Below, piece after piece: positions 29,119 through 37,538 of a DNA stretch of 64,000 nt (within the stretch, counting starts at the first letter, position 1; the number at the start of each line of letters is the position of its first letter). Source of the DNA: Alphaproteobacteria bacterium. Lineage in GTDB: Bacteria > Pseudomonadota > Alphaproteobacteria > TMED109. The DNA lies in the NCBI GenBank assembly GCA_022825705.1, contig JAJDWH010000043.1, positions 62,001 through 126,000 of the forward strand, written 5' to 3'. Both the position numbers and the translations under genes were made by a program. The notes beneath the pieces are model-generated. The model was not told the DNA's origin and made no database searches. It saw only the letters and a list, made by a program, of their open reading frames with translations.

Positions 29119-29249
29119 GGGTCTGGCGCCGCGTGGCCGGTAGGGTCCTTCTCGTGGGAGTCGGTCCACGGCTCGCCGTGGCGGCACTGCTCATTATGGC
29201 GCTTTGGGCCGCGTTTTTCTGGGCGACGTCCACACCGGGGAGCCTATGA
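29115..29249 (+). CDS. 44-residue membrane peptide between zur and znuC
   Basis: ATG 29115 overlaps the zur stop (ATGA) and the TGA at 29247 overlaps the znuC start (ATGA), so the frame fits exactly between its neighbours. The peptide has a basic N-terminus (MRVWRRVAGR) and one hydrophobic helix (LAVAALLIMALWAAFFWA). I know of no named family. It may be an assembly or regulatory peptide of the zinc importer, or only a coupling device that carries ribosomes from zur to znuC. Confidence 0.6.
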   Translation: MRVWRRVAGRVLLVGVGPRLAVAALLIMALWAAFFWATSTPGSL

Positions 29250-29989
29250 CCTACGCCGTTGCGTTTCAGGAGCTGACCCTCGGATATGACCGCCATCCGG
29301 CGGTACGCCAGCTCGATGGCGAAGTTGCCGACGGCAGTCTGACCGCCGTCGTAGGGCCTAACGGTGCGGGCAAGTCGACACTGCTGAAAGGGATGACGGG
29401 CGCATTGCGTCCGCTCGCAGGGAGGGTCGACTTCGGAACCTGTACCCGGAGCGATATCGCCTACTTGCCGCAGCAATCGGACATCGATCAGTCGTTTCCG
29501 ATCACGGTCGTCGATCTCGTGGCTGTGGGGCTCTGGAGTGAGATCGGCGGATTCTTCGGGCTGCGTGCCGCGCTTCGTGCCCGGGTCGACGATGCCATCT
29601 CGGCCGTCGGTCTCACCGGGTTCGAGTCCCGACCCGTCGGTTCACTGTCGGGCGGACAGCTGCAGCGGGCGCTGTTCGCTCGGCTCTTGCTTCAGGATGC
29701 GCGGCTCGTGCTGCTGGACGAACCGTTCACGGCCATCGATGCCAAGACGATGGTCGATCTCCTGGGTGTGGTGCAGCGCTGGCACGGCGAGGGGCGTACG
29801 GTGATCACCGTTCTGCACGATGCGGAGACAGTGCGGGAGCATTTTCCCGAGACGCTGATATTGGCGCGCGATCTCGTGGCGCACGGTCCCACGGCGGAAG
29901 TGCTGACGGCGGCGAACCAGTTCCGTGCCCGCCAGATGTGCGAGGCATGTGTCGGCCCGCCCCATGACTGCGGGAGGCACGCTTCGTAA
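29246..29989 (+). CDS. znuC: Zinc ABC transporter ATP-binding protein
   Basis: 247 residues from ATG 29246. Walker A is GPNGAGKST (near residues 34-42), the Q-loop is YLPQQ, the signature is LSGGQ, Walker B is LVLLDEP and the switch histidine is in VLHDAE. The C-terminus has clustered Cys and His residues (CEACVGPPHDCGRHAS), which may bind zinc. It powers zinc import with ZnuB and ZnuA. The stop overlaps the znuB start by one base. Confidence 0.94.
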   Translation: MTYAVAFQELTLGYDRHPAVRQLDGEVADGSLTAVVGPNGAGKSTLLKGMTGALRPLAGRVDFGTCTRSDIAYLPQQSDIDQSFPITVVDLVAVGLWSEIGGFFGLRAALRARVDDAISAVGLTGFESRPVGSLSGGQLQRALFARLLLQDARLVLLDEPFTAIDAKTMVDLLGVVQRWHGEGRTVITVLHDAETVREHFPETLILARDLVAHGPTAEVLTAANQFRARQMCEACVGPPHDCGRHAS

Positions 29990-30855
29990 TGTGGGAAGCA
30001 CTGGTTCAGCCGTTCGCCGAATTCGGCTTCATGCGCCGCGCGCTGCTGGGTTGCATCGCGATCTCGGTGGGCGCGACGCCGGTGGGCGTCTTTCTGCTGT
30101 TGCGCAGGATGAGCCTGACCGGCGATGCGATGGCGCATGCGATCCTGCCCGGCGCGGCGGTCGGTTATCTCGTAGCGGGGCTCTCGCTCGGGGCCATGAC
30201 GATCGGCGGCCTGTTGGCCGGCATAGCCGTCGCGCTGCTTTCGGGCTTCGTCACCCGCGTCACGGCGTTGCGGGAAGACGCGAGCCTCGCCGCCTTCTAC
30301 CTGATCTCGCTGGCGCTTGGCGTGCTGATCGTCTCCACCCGCGGTAGCAACGTCGACCTGATGCATGTGCTCTTTGGCACCGTGCTCGCGCTCAACAACT
30401 CGGCGTTGATCCTGTTGTGCAGCATCGCGAGCATCACGCTGTTGGCGCTCGCACTGCTGTTCCGCCCACTGGTCCTTGAATGCGCTGACCCGCAGTTCCT
30501 GCGGGCGGTGAGCAGGCTGAGTGCCGTGACTCATTTCACGTTTCTCGCGCTTGTCGTCCTGAACCTCGTCGGCGGCTTCCACGCGCTCGGCACCCTGATG
30601 GTCGTCGGCATCATGATTGTTCCGGCCGCCGCCGCGCGCTTTTGGGCTATCAGCATTGGCGGGCTCATCCTTGCCGCGGTCACGATCGCCGTGGCCGCGA
30701 GCGTCTGCGGTCTCCTGGTTTCCTACCATTTCGGGTTGCCGTCCGGGCCGGCAATCATCCTCGCAGCGGGTCTCGCGTACGGGCTGTCGCTTACCTTCGG
30801 ACCGACGGGCAGCTTTGCCGCGCGGGTCCATCCGTATCGTCACGCTGACGCCTAG
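29989..30855 (+). CDS. znuB: Zinc ABC transporter permease
   Basis: 288 residues with eight to nine membrane segments. It belongs to the ABC-3 metal permease family, shown by MSLTGDAMAHAILPGAAVGY near the N-terminus and GTLMVVGIMIVPAAAARFW in the second half. It forms the zinc channel with ZnuC. The gap to znuA is 12 bases. Confidence 0.94.
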   Translation: MWEALVQPFAEFGFMRRALLGCIAISVGATPVGVFLLLRRMSLTGDAMAHAILPGAAVGYLVAGLSLGAMTIGGLLAGIAVALLSGFVTRVTALREDASLAAFYLISLALGVLIVSTRGSNVDLMHVLFGTVLALNNSALILLCSIASITLLALALLFRPLVLECADPQFLRAVSRLSAVTHFTFLALVVLNLVGGFHALGTLMVVGIMIVPAAAARFWAISIGGLILAAVTIAVAASVCGLLVSYHFGLPSGPAIILAAGLAYGLSLTFGPTGSFAARVHPYRHADA

Positions 30856-30867
30856 CTAGAGATTCCG

Positions 30868-31773
30868 ATGCGCGACCGCAGAAAACTGCTGATAGCAGCG
30901 ACGGCTCTTTTCGCCCTTGCGTTGACCGGTCCAACGCCGGGCTGGTCCGCCGGGCCCATCCCGGTGGTCGCCACCTTCTCGATTCTTGGAGACATGGTTG
31001 AGCGCATCGGCGGGGAGAAGGTGGCCGTCACCATGCTCGTGGGGCCCAATGGCGACGCCCATGTGTATCAGCCGATCCCGGAAGATGCGCGCGCCTTGAG
31101 CCAGGCCGAGATCCTCGTGGTCAATGGCCTCTCATTCGAAGGCTGGCTGGATCGACTCGTCGAGGCTTCGCACTTTGCTGGCGTCCGCGTGGTGGCAAGC
31201 GACGGAATTGAGCCGATCGCGTTTGCCAATCACGACCACCACGACGCCTTCGACCCGCATGCCTGGCAGAGCCTCGCGAACGCGTTGGTCTACGTCGACA
31301 ACATCACGGAGGCGCTGGCTACCTCTGATCCGGGGAACGCGGACTTCTACTACCGGAACCGTGCTGCCTATGTGGCCGAAATCGAGGTGCTGGAGGCGGA
31401 AATCCGCAAGCTGTTCGCGGAGTTGCCCGCGGACCGGCGCACTGTCGTGACGTCCCACGACGCCTTCGGGTACTTTTCCGAAGCCTACGGCCTGCACTTC
31501 GTGGCACCCCATGGCGTCAGCACGGAAAGCGAGGCGTCTGCCACGGATGTCGCCGCTCTGATCCGGCAGATCCGTCAAGAGGGGATCGAGGCCGTCTTTC
31601 TCGAATCGATCACCGACTCGCGTCTCCTCGAGCAGATCACCAGAGAAACCGGGGCTTCCATCGGCGGGACGCTCTACTCCGACGCGCTGTCCGGACCTGA
31701 CGGCCCTGCGTCCACCTATCTCGACATGATGCGTTACAACGCGACGACGCTTGCACGGGCCCTGTCGGCTTGA
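30868..31773 (+). CDS. znuA: Zinc ABC transporter substrate-binding protein
   Basis: 301 residues. A signal peptide (LLIAATALFALALTGPTPGWSA is cut near residue 26) precedes a cluster A-I metal-binding fold. Zinc ligands are expected in PNGDAHVYQP, DPHAWQ, VTSHDAFGYF and a late E/D. A short His-rich loop (NHDHHD) lies just before DPHAWQ, as in ZnuA proteins. It delivers periplasmic zinc to ZnuB. Confidence 0.94.
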   Translation: MRDRRKLLIAATALFALALTGPTPGWSAGPIPVVATFSILGDMVERIGGEKVAVTMLVGPNGDAHVYQPIPEDARALSQAEILVVNGLSFEGWLDRLVEASHFAGVRVVASDGIEPIAFANHDHHDAFDPHAWQSLANALVYVDNITEALATSDPGNADFYYRNRAAYVAEIEVLEAEIRKLFAELPADRRTVVTSHDAFGYFSEAYGLHFVAPHGVSTESEASATDVAALIRQIRQEGIEAVFLESITDSRLLEQITRETGASIGGTLYSDALSGPDGPASTYLDMMRYNATTLARALSA

Positions 31774-31872
31774 CCGATGAGCAGATGAGCGCGCGCTTGC
31801 CGGCACCCCGCAAGGCTGGCCGTCAGGGGCATTCGCCCTTGCCGACCGGACCACAGCACCCCGCTAACAACC

Positions 31873-31890
31873 GGACGAGCGCGCTCGTCC
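31873..31890. repeat. Perfect 18-base palindrome between znuA and the COG0523-like gene
   Basis: GGACGAGCGCGCTCGTCC is an exact palindrome 25 bases upstream of the next start. In RNA it gives a 7-pair stem with a CGCG loop. It could attenuate the transcript after znuA or serve as a protein site. No T-run follows. Confidence 0.4.
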
Positions 31891-31914
31891 TTGCACTGTT
31901 CAGGTGAACCGACC

Positions 31915-32967
31915 ATGCTGAGATTTATCCCTGACTCTGCCCGAGCCAAGCTGCCGGCAATCGTGGTCTGCGGGGTCGATGCCCGCACGAGAACCGAAAC
32001 CGTTGAGCACCTGCTGGAAACGGGCGGCGGTCGCTGGGCGGTGATCAGCAACGATGTCGACGGGCCGGAGTTCGCCGCGGCGTCGACCGACCGTGTTGCC
32101 GGGCAGATGGTGCCGCATGCCATCGGGTGTTTGTGCTGTATCACCCGCTCGGGCCTGGTCAGCAGCCTGCGCCGGCTCTTTGCCCAGCGGGCTCAGGGCG
32201 AAATCGAATTTGACCAGGTGTTGATCGAGACCTTGGCCGACGCCGATCCGGCGCCGATCATGCAAACACTGCTGAACAATGCGCTGGTCACGGAGTACTT
32301 TCGGCTCGACAGCGTGGTGACGGTCACGGGCGGCGGCGATCGGTTGAACGCGCTGGCGCGGTCACAATATGGCTTCAAGCAGCTTGCCGTCGCCGACCGC
32401 ATCGTGCTCGACACCGCGTCACGGGACGACCCGGCAACACAAGCCCTGCTGCAGGGATTGAATCCCGGGGCTGTCCGCGTGCCGTCCGATCAGCCTTTCT
32501 TGGCCGAAGCGTTGCTCGGGGCAGGCCTGGAAACACGATTGCTGGACGGCGATTTGAGCAGCTGGCTGGCCTCGCCGCACTATGCCAACAGCGATCTGCT
32601 TGAGAACGGCTTGCATGGCTTCGCGATTGAGTTTTCGCACGCGCTCGAATGGGAGGCCCTGCACGGCTGGTTGAACGCCGGCACGCAGTCGAACGGCGAC
32701 GTCATGTACCGAACGAAGGGTGCGATCAACATCAAGGGTATGGACGGGCCCGTAGTTATCAACGGCGTCCAGCACGTCTACCAGCCTCCACAATGGTTGC
32801 CCGAGGCTGCGGTTGATCGTTCCCGATTGCTGTTCATCACCTCCAATCTCGACCGCGCCGCAGTTGAAGACAGCCTGCGCCTGGACTTACCTCATTTTCA
32901 GCGCATGAGCGATGCACGCGCGGCCCGGGCCGCCCGCGCAGCGCGGGATCCGTCGCTACCGGCCTAG
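31915..32967 (+). CDS. COG0523-family protein lacking the GTP-binding motifs
   Basis: 350 residues from ATG 31915. Order and segments match the CobW/COG0523 metal-chaperone GTPases: the CxCC metal motif is present (GCLCCITRSGL near residue 69), as are the fold-equivalent lines VLIETLADADP and the C-terminal MYRTKGAINIKGMDGPVVINGVQHV. The nucleotide site is gone. The P-loop position reads VCGVDARTRTET instead of GxxGxGKTT, the ETTGLADP motif is ETLADADP, and NKxD is replaced by DTASRD. I infer a pseudo-GTPase that may bind zinc or pair with an intact paralogue. It follows znuA in the same direction. Confidence 0.85.
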   Translation: MLRFIPDSARAKLPAIVVCGVDARTRTETVEHLLETGGGRWAVISNDVDGPEFAAASTDRVAGQMVPHAIGCLCCITRSGLVSSLRRLFAQRAQGEIEFDQVLIETLADADPAPIMQTLLNNALVTEYFRLDSVVTVTGGGDRLNALARSQYGFKQLAVADRIVLDTASRDDPATQALLQGLNPGAVRVPSDQPFLAEALLGAGLETRLLDGDLSSWLASPHYANSDLLENGLHGFAIEFSHALEWEALHGWLNAGTQSNGDVMYRTKGAINIKGMDGPVVINGVQHVYQPPQWLPEAAVDRSRLLFITSNLDRAAVEDSLRLDLPHFQRMSDARAARAARAARDPSLPA

Positions 32968-33081
32968 TGGAAGGGAATGTCTTGCTGCTGCCGCCAGGGA
33001 TGCAAGCAACGGGCACCGCACGCCGCTGCGAAATCGTGCCTCTTTGCCTTGTCGCCCAGCGATCAAGTTCACAAAAAGGGA

Positions 33082-33117
33082 TTGACATTTTTTCCTAATG
33101 CAATGTTATAATATATC
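33082..33117 (+). promoter_or_regulatory. Strong promoter overlapped by a Zur-like operator
   Basis: TTGACA at 33082-33087 and TATAAT at 33107-33112 are both perfect matches, 19 bases apart. GCAATGTTATAATATATC at 33100-33117 overlaps the -10 box. Its left half matches the Zur consensus (GNAATGTTATA) and its right half is weak. The same ATGTTATA core lies upstream of zur. Zinc-dependent repression of the downstream cyclase gene is inferred. Confidence 0.6.
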
Positions 33118-33158
33118 TTGACAGGGCATTTTCAGCCGACACCACGTTGGGAGGAACC

Positions 33159-34334
33159 ATGATGAGCGACGAACACCGTCCAATTAACTCCGAAGACCAG
33201 GAAACGGATGCACAGTCCGTTGAGGCCCAAGATGGTGACGGACTCGAATCCGAGTCCCGCCGCACGTTCATCAAGACCGCCACAATCGCCACAGGCGCGG
33301 CCGCAGTCGGCGCGTTCGGCGATGGCGTGATGCATGAACTGGACCTGGTGAAGCCCGCACATGCTGCCGAAGGCGGCATTGAAGGTACACCGATCGCCGG
33401 GAAATGGTGGCCGTCTCGCTGGGGCGAGGGCGACCAGACCGGCTCGACCAACCACATGACGCCCGAGGTGGCGCTGGACGCGGTAAGCCTGATCAAGAAG
33501 GGCAAGGTCTACAGCCTGGGCCGGGTCTACGAGTACGGCATGCCCTTGTTCGGCCAGCGCGTGTTTGCACTGCGGATCCCGGGTGCTCCGACCGGGGGCG
33601 CGTTCGGCAAGAACCAGATCATCTGGCACGACGAGATCCTGACCACCGAAATCGGTCAGGTCGGCACGCAGTTCGACGGACTCGCCCACATTGGCGCCCG
33701 CGTCGGTGAGGCGGGTGACCTGTCCCAAGAGGTGTTCTACAACGGTTACACCACGAAGGACCTGCACAACAACGACGCCGACATGGGGTCCACGGCCGGC
33801 GCCTACGGACTGCAGGCGCTCGGCATGGAACATGTCAAGCCGTTCTTCTGTCGTGGCATCCTGTTCGACGTCATGAGCCTCAAGGGGCGCATGCTGGACA
33901 AGGGTGAGGAGATCACCGTCGCCGACCTGCAGGCCTGCCTGGAACGTCAAGGCATGAGCGAAGCCGACATCACTGAAGGCAGCGCGTGCATGTGGCGCAC
34001 CGGCTGGGGCGAAGAGTTGTGGATGAAGGACAACGCCCGGTTCAATTCTGGCGAGCCCGGAATTGGCGTGGGCGCGGCGGAGTGGCTCGCGGCCAAGGGG
34101 ATTTCCGTGGGTGCGGCCGACGTCTGGGCGATCGAGTGCGTGCCCAACCCGGACCCGAACCTGGCCTTCCCCGTGCACCAGATTTTCCTGCCGAAGAACG
34201 GTATCCACATCCTGGAGAACGTGCGGCTCGACCATCTGGCCAATGACGGCGTCTACAAGTTCGCCTTCATCTTCTCGACGCTGCCGATCAAGGGTGCCAC
34301 GGGTTCACCGGGCAACCCGATTGCGGTCGTCTAG
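33159..34334 (+). CDS. Tat-exported cyclase-family (kynurenine formamidase-like) protein
   Basis: 391 residues from ATG 33159, preceded by GGGAGGAACC. A TTG at 33147 is less likely. The signal is of the twin-arginine type with an unusually long polar leader: SRRTFIKTATIATGAAAVGAF starts near residue 36. The body is a cyclase-family metal hydrolase. Its active-site line is GTQFDGLAHIG, a variant of GTHxDxPxH, seen in the larger cyclase subgroup. The substrate is unknown. The promoter carries a Zur-like operator, so it may be made under zinc limitation. Confidence 0.82.
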   Translation: MMSDEHRPINSEDQETDAQSVEAQDGDGLESESRRTFIKTATIATGAAAVGAFGDGVMHELDLVKPAHAAEGGIEGTPIAGKWWPSRWGEGDQTGSTNHMTPEVALDAVSLIKKGKVYSLGRVYEYGMPLFGQRVFALRIPGAPTGGAFGKNQIIWHDEILTTEIGQVGTQFDGLAHIGARVGEAGDLSQEVFYNGYTTKDLHNNDADMGSTAGAYGLQALGMEHVKPFFCRGILFDVMSLKGRMLDKGEEITVADLQACLERQGMSEADITEGSACMWRTGWGEELWMKDNARFNSGEPGIGVGAAEWLAAKGISVGAADVWAIECVPNPDPNLAFPVHQIFLPKNGIHILENVRLDHLANDGVYKFAFIFSTLPIKGATGSPGNPIAVV

Positions 34335-34340
34335 CGAACG

Positions 34341-35417
34341 TCAATCTGTGCAGGCAAGGCGGGCGAGCGAATCGGTATCGAAACGATACGCGAACAATCG
34401 CCCGTCCTTGTCTCCGCCCAGCAAGTGGTCCCCGTTCGGGGACCACGCCAGGCCTGCGATCGGAGTGCTCGGCGCGCTGACCAGACTGCGCCGCTGCGGC
34501 TGAACCGCTAGGCTCACTAGTTCAAGTCCGCCATCGTTGTACCCGGCCGCCGCCAGGGCGAGGCTGGGATTGGCGCAAACATTGCCGATCAGGTGTTCGC
34601 TGTAGCGCCCCAGCATGTGCGGCGCTGCCGCCGGCAGGCGGTCGTTCGAGAATGACCAACCGCTTACGGTATCGGCCCCCGAGGCGAGCAGCCACGATCC
34701 GTCAGCGCTCCAGCTGAGTGCCTTGACCTTGTTGATGCACGGCCCGAGCGTGGCGTCCTGCCCGGCCACGAGATCCCACACGTGCAGTGTCTTTTCCTGC
34801 GTGGCCGTCACCAGAAACCGACCGTTCCTGCTCCAGGTGAGATCGAGGTGTGAGCCTCGATGACACAGGCGCTGCGGCGCACCACTTCGCCCGTCCAGCG
34901 TCCAAAGGCTGACCCCGTTGTAGTGCGAGACGGCCAGACGCCGGCCACGGTCGTCAAAGGCCAGGCCGGCGACGGTGCTTGGATGCTCGGCAAGTACGTT
35001 GACCAGCCGGCCCTTGGTGTCCAGAAGCCGGACTTCCGGGCCGTCGGAGACTGCTCGCAGGCCACACGGGTGCGCGACCAGTTGATCCGGCCAGGAACGT
35101 GTGAGCAGTGCCAGCTCTCGTGGTCCGTCCAAGGGGTGGACTTGGTACAGAGCGCTGTCGTCGGCCCCGCACAGGAAGCCGCGCTCCTGACAATCAGGGG
35201 CCAGTGCCAGCACTGCGCCTTCTGTCAGCGGCCATACCGAGAGGGAGGATTCCGGTTCCAAAAGGGAAACAGTGCGGACGCAGCCGTCCCCTCCCGCGAA
35301 CGCTGCAAACTGCCCGCTACGATCGACACACACGCCGGTCAGCGGTGCGTTCACGATCCAACTATCGAGCCTATGGTCACTCACGGCCTTCGACCCGGTC
35401 GTCGGTTGAAGGAACAT
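34341..35417 (-). CDS. WD40 repeat protein next to the COG0523 GTPase
   Basis: 358 residues with about seven WD-like repeats. Recognisable units are GVCVDRSGQFAAFAGGDGCV, GLAFDDRGRRLAVSHYNGVSLW, DLTWSRNGRFLVTATQEKTLHVWD and GLAWSPNGDHLLGGDKDGRLF, which together suggest one complete beta-propeller. There is no signal peptide. It lies downstream of a COG0523 GTPase on the same strand, and such pairs recur in proteobacterial zinc regulons. It may act as a scaffold for metal transfer. That role is inference. Confidence 0.83.
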   Translation of the reverse strand: MFLQPTTGSKAVSDHRLDSWIVNAPLTGVCVDRSGQFAAFAGGDGCVRTVSLLEPESSLSVWPLTEGAVLALAPDCQERGFLCGADDSALYQVHPLDGPRELALLTRSWPDQLVAHPCGLRAVSDGPEVRLLDTKGRLVNVLAEHPSTVAGLAFDDRGRRLAVSHYNGVSLWTLDGRSGAPQRLCHRGSHLDLTWSRNGRFLVTATQEKTLHVWDLVAGQDATLGPCINKVKALSWSADGSWLLASGADTVSGWSFSNDRLPAAAPHMLGRYSEHLIGNVCANPSLALAAAGYNDGGLELVSLAVQPQRRSLVSAPSTPIAGLAWSPNGDHLLGGDKDGRLFAYRFDTDSLARLACTD

Positions 35418-35671
35418 CGTCTGTCACACCGCATTGATCGCCTCGCAGACCGGCAACACGAGCCCTCGGGTCGCCGGGAAACAGGAACATGAGACTGCCG
35501 TCGGGCATTCACGGTTGTCGCCGAGCCCGCAACGGCCGTGGGGACAGGCTTTGCTCCCGCCGGGGCGTGGAACGTCTCACCGGCTGGCAACGCGCGGATT
35601 CGCCGCAGACTACTCCAAACGCCGGCCGTCGGTTTCGGCCGATTCGCCCCCGAACGCGATGGCGCCTGTTC

Positions 35672-37015
35672 TCATCGCGCCCGGCAATTGCGCAAACCCT
35701 GTTCCAGCTCCGTCTCATTCAGATTGCGGCCGATGAAGACCAGGCGGCTGGAGCGGGGCTGGTCGCCCCAGGCCTTGCCGGGCTGGCCGTCGAACAGCAT
35801 GTGCACGCCCTGGAACACGAAGCGGCGCTCTTCGCCCGCGATCGCCAGAATGCCCTTCATCCGGAAGATATCGGGGCCTCGGGTCTGCAGCAGCTGGCCC
35901 ATCCATGCGTTGAGCGCCGTGCCGTCGATCTCGCCATCGAGTTCCAGGGCGATCGAACCGACGGTGTCGTCGTGCGTGTGCTCCGGATTGAAGAAATGTT
36001 CCATGGCAACGTCGATGTCCGCCCCTGAGTCGCCGTAGAACCCGGCATTGAATTCCTCCGGCGTGTGCTCGGTAAACAGCGCGTACAAGCCCGGCTGATC
36101 GGCTTCGAGCGTGTACTCGTATTGATCGGCATCGGTGAGCGTCAGCGTCCAGAGGGTTTCGCCCGGGGAAATCGTGGCGCCCGGCTGCAGCACCTCGCCG
36201 GGTGCGGAGAACCGGGTGTAGACGCGTTCAGCGGTCTCCATCAGGGCCTCGGTCGTCGCCGCGCGGATGGGCTCCAGCACCGCGGACATGACTGGATCTG
36301 GCCCATTCTGAAGCCTGAAATTCGCCTTGCCGTCGAGGCGCAGGACACCGCCCCACTCGAATGCATACTCCGGTTCGAGGAAGCTTGGTTTGATTTCCAG
36401 TGCGCGGTCGAGATCGAAGCCGCCGACGTTCAGCACTTGCTCCATGGGTGCATCGGCCATTTCGACCTGTTCGATGCGGGCCATGAGATTCATCGATCTG
36501 AGTCGCCGTTTCAGCGCGTCAAGTGCGTCGGTGTCAACCAGATCAATCTTGTTGATGATGATGACGTCTGCGAAGGCGATCTGCGATGCGGCTTCCTCGC
36601 TGTTGTCGAGCTGCAACTCGGCATGTTTCGCATCGACCAGGGTCACGACGCCGTCCAGGTCAAATGACTCTCGGGTCTCGTCGTCGACGAAGAACGTCTG
36701 CGCCACCGGGCCCGGGTCTGCCAGTCCGGTGGTCTCGACCAGGATCCGGTCGAACTTGTCGCGCCGCTTGACCAGGTTTCCCAGGATGCGGATCAGGTCG
36801 CCTCGCACGGTGCAACAGATGCAGCCGTTGTTCATCTCGAAGATTTCTTCGTCGGCATTGATCACCAGCTCCTGATCGACGCCGATCTCGCCAAACTCGT
36901 TCTCGATCACGGCTATGCGTTGACCGTGGTTCTCCGTGAGAATTCGGTTGAGCAGGGTGGTTTTGCCGCTGCCGAGAAATCCGGTCAGCACGGTTACGGG
37001 GACACGCTGGGTCAT
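35672..37015 (-). CDS. CobW/COG0523-family GTPase (zinc metallochaperone type)
   Basis: 447 residues. The GTPase is intact: P-loop [12 protein letters not shown] (residues 12-23), the metal motif [19 protein letters not shown], and INKIDLVD. A long middle insertion and the C-terminal CobW domain ([25 protein letters not shown]) follow. Such proteins hand zinc to client enzymes under starvation. Upstream (about 37031-37045) the partial palindrome TGTTACATAGTTACA could be a divergent Zur site, but the match is weak. The next gene on the strand is the WD40 protein, after 254 bases. Confidence 0.93.
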   Translation of the reverse strand: MTQRVPVTVLTGFLGSGKTTLLNRILTENHGQRIAVIENEFGEIGVDQELVINADEEIFEMNNGCICCTVRGDLIRILGNLVKRRDKFDRILVETTGLADPGPVAQTFFVDDETRESFDLDGVVTLVDAKHAELQLDNSEEAASQIAFADVIIINKIDLVDTDALDALKRRLRSMNLMARIEQVEMADAPMEQVLNVGGFDLDRALEIKPSFLEPEYAFEWGGVLRLDGKANFRLQNGPDPVMSAVLEPIRAATTEALMETAERVYTRFSAPGEVLQPGATISPGETLWTLTLTDADQYEYTLEADQPGLYALFTEHTPEEFNAGFYGDSGADIDVAMEHFFNPEHTHDDTVGSIALELDGEIDGTALNAWMGQLLQTRGPDIFRMKGILAIAGEERRFVFQGVHMLFDGQPGKAWGDQPRSSRLVFIGRNLNETELEQGLRNCRAR

Positions 37016-37114
37016 CTCGCAAACCTGTCTGTTACATAGTTACAGTTTCGACATTATGGATTGATCTGCCGTGACCTCAACGTCAGCGGCTTGCGTCGGG
37101 GTCGGGACGCCGAC

Positions 37115-37240
37115 GCACAGCCCGTGCGGCCGGATGTACCGGATCAACGACATGTTCGAGAACGACCGGCCGGCGGACGCCAGGACGGTGCGGCACGTGG
37201 ATCAGCGCCGCGCGTGCCCCTCCGGATTCTGCACCGCGAC
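37115..37240 (+). pseudogene. Decayed internal fragment of glcF
   Basis: Bases 37115-37205 align without gaps to 23522-23612 of the intact glcF gene. By my count about 75 of 91 positions agree. In protein terms SPCGRMYRINDMFENDR mirrors SPRGRIYLIKDMLENDR. After 37212 a second short match (CGTGCCCCTCCGG) follows a 21-base deletion, and then GFCTAT appears, a word found earlier in GlcF. No start, iron-sulfur cysteine set or remaining domains are present. It is a remnant of a duplicated or foreign glcF, just upstream of a toxin-antitoxin module. Confidence 0.7.
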
Positions 37241-37301
37241 GTTGACAGAACGCGCCGCCATGCCAAGACTTGCATTCTGGTTGCAGATTGGAAGTCAGCC
37301 C

Positions 37302-37538
37302 ATGCCGTCCATCACGATCAAGGGCATCTCCCCCGCACTCCATGAGCGGTTGAAGAGCATTGCGCGACGTCATCACCGAAGCCTGCAGAACGAGGTCATC
37401 GCCTGCCTCGAACGCTACGCGGAGCAACCGCCGCGATCCAAGGCGGAGCTGATGGCCGAAGCCGCCCGGCTCCGAGGCAAGCTGCCGCCCGTCGATCACG
37501 ACCTCGTGGACCAGTACAAGCGCAGCGGCCGGCCGTGA
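37302..37538 (+). CDS. FitA/VapB-type ribbon-helix-helix antitoxin
   Basis: 78 residues from ATG 37302. The N-terminal ribbon-helix-helix reads SITIKGISPALHERLKSIA, followed by HHRSLQNEVI, as in FitA-like Arc-type antitoxins. A longer frame reaching back to 37071 would translate the glcF remnant and is not supported. The stop overlaps the toxin start (GTGA). Confidence 0.85.
   Translation: MPSITIKGISPALHERLKSIARRHHRSLQNEVIACLERYAEQPPRSKAELMAEAARLRGKLPPVDHDLVDQYKRSGRP

Noticed and set aside
37031-37045. Zur operator for the intact COG0523 GTPase
   Set aside because: TGTTACATAGTTACA is only partly symmetric and lacks the ATGTTATA core, so it is kept as a weak hint and not annotated as a site.
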